DNA from: Candidatus Giovannonibacteria bacterium
GTDB taxonomy: Bacteria; Patescibacteriota; Minisyncoccia; JACPKW01; UBA11713
Direction: 5' to 3'
DNA length: 48,312 bases
NCBI GenBank assembly: GCA_016176285.1
Contig: JACOXM010000009.1
Coordinates: 1-48,312, forward strand
Under the pieces are notes generated by a model. It was not told the origin of the DNA. It made no database searches and saw only the letters and a program-made list of their open reading frames with translations. Both the position numbers and the translations under genes were made by a program. Below, piece by piece: positions 48,306 to 48,312 of the stretch; position 1 is the stretch's first letter; each line of letters opens with the position of its first letter.

Positions 48306-48312
48306 AAGGAGG
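48306..48312 (+). promoter_or_regulatory. Shine-Dalgarno site at window end
   Basis: AAGGAGG is a full match to the anti-SD core and ends exactly at the window edge; the start codon should lie within about ten bases beyond. Confidence 0.65.

Overview
The window looks like a stretch of chromosome from a Candidate Phyla Radiation (Patescibacteria) bacterium, most likely of the Parcubacteria type. Reasons: almost no intergenic DNA; many 4-base (ATGA/GTGA) or longer gene overlaps; single-copy housekeeping genes coding for shortened proteins (150-residue EF-Ts, 125-residue ATP synthase delta, 79-residue epsilon, 242-residue RF1, 564-residue AlaRS); few Shine-Dalgarno sites; and many start codons 6-10 bases after a -10 box. 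TGA is used freely as a stop, so this is not one of the TGA-recoded CPR lineages. The lineage call is inference from protein character, not from a 16S sequence. No insertion sequence, prophage or CRISPR array was seen.

Bases 1-10800 hold a sugar-phosphate cluster: a GAPDH C-terminal remnant, rpiB, pyrG, mutM, rpe, a split transketolase, a PfkB-family kinase, class II aldolase and a 2-hydroxyacid dehydrogenase. Together they could run the non-oxidative pentose phosphate route into lower glycolysis. Small membrane-protein ORFs are interleaved and start/stop-coupled with these enzymes, and 4136-4855 contains a duplicated cassette. Bases 10800-16100 hold rplY, a murein hydrolase, a histidine phosphatase, convergent prfA and rpmE, rpsB-tsf and tRNA-Thr(UGU). 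Bases 16066-24900 hold a divergent pair around one symmetric -10 box (a membrane protein and murB), then nth, a cysteine desulfurase, superoxide dismutase, two membrane-anchored trypsin-fold proteases and clpC, which reads as a repair and stress block.

Bases 25000-33340 hold a glycosyltransferase, a membrane protein, tRNA-Tyr, a full F-type ATP synthase operon (atpBEFHAGDC) and a coupled beta-carbonic-anhydrase-like gene. Bases 33375-39690 are more accessory: tRNA-Thr(GGU), rpmG, a CDP-alcohol phosphatidyltransferase, a minus-strand pair (cytosolic trypsin-like protease plus an unknown protein), tRNA-Trp, a structured leader, pcm, mltG, a PEBP-family protein, mnmA carrying an in-frame palindromic insertion, and two small orphan genes with strong Shine-Dalgarno sites and hairpin terminators. 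Bases 39700-48312 hold alaS, an actin-like ATPase/single-pass membrane protein pair, and the translation operon infA-rpmJ-rpsM-rpsK-rpsD-rpoA-rplQ-rplM-rpsI behind a good sigma-70-type promoter. It closes with a strong hairpin, a third SD-led orphan gene, and the promoter and ribosome-binding site of a gene beyond the window.

The observations most worth following are the leaderless extended -10 architecture and the divergent pair sharing one -10 box; the palindrome inside mnmA; the duplicated micro-cassette before the transketolase; the cytosolic protease cassette; and the SD-led orphan genes that contrast with the largely SD-less core genes.
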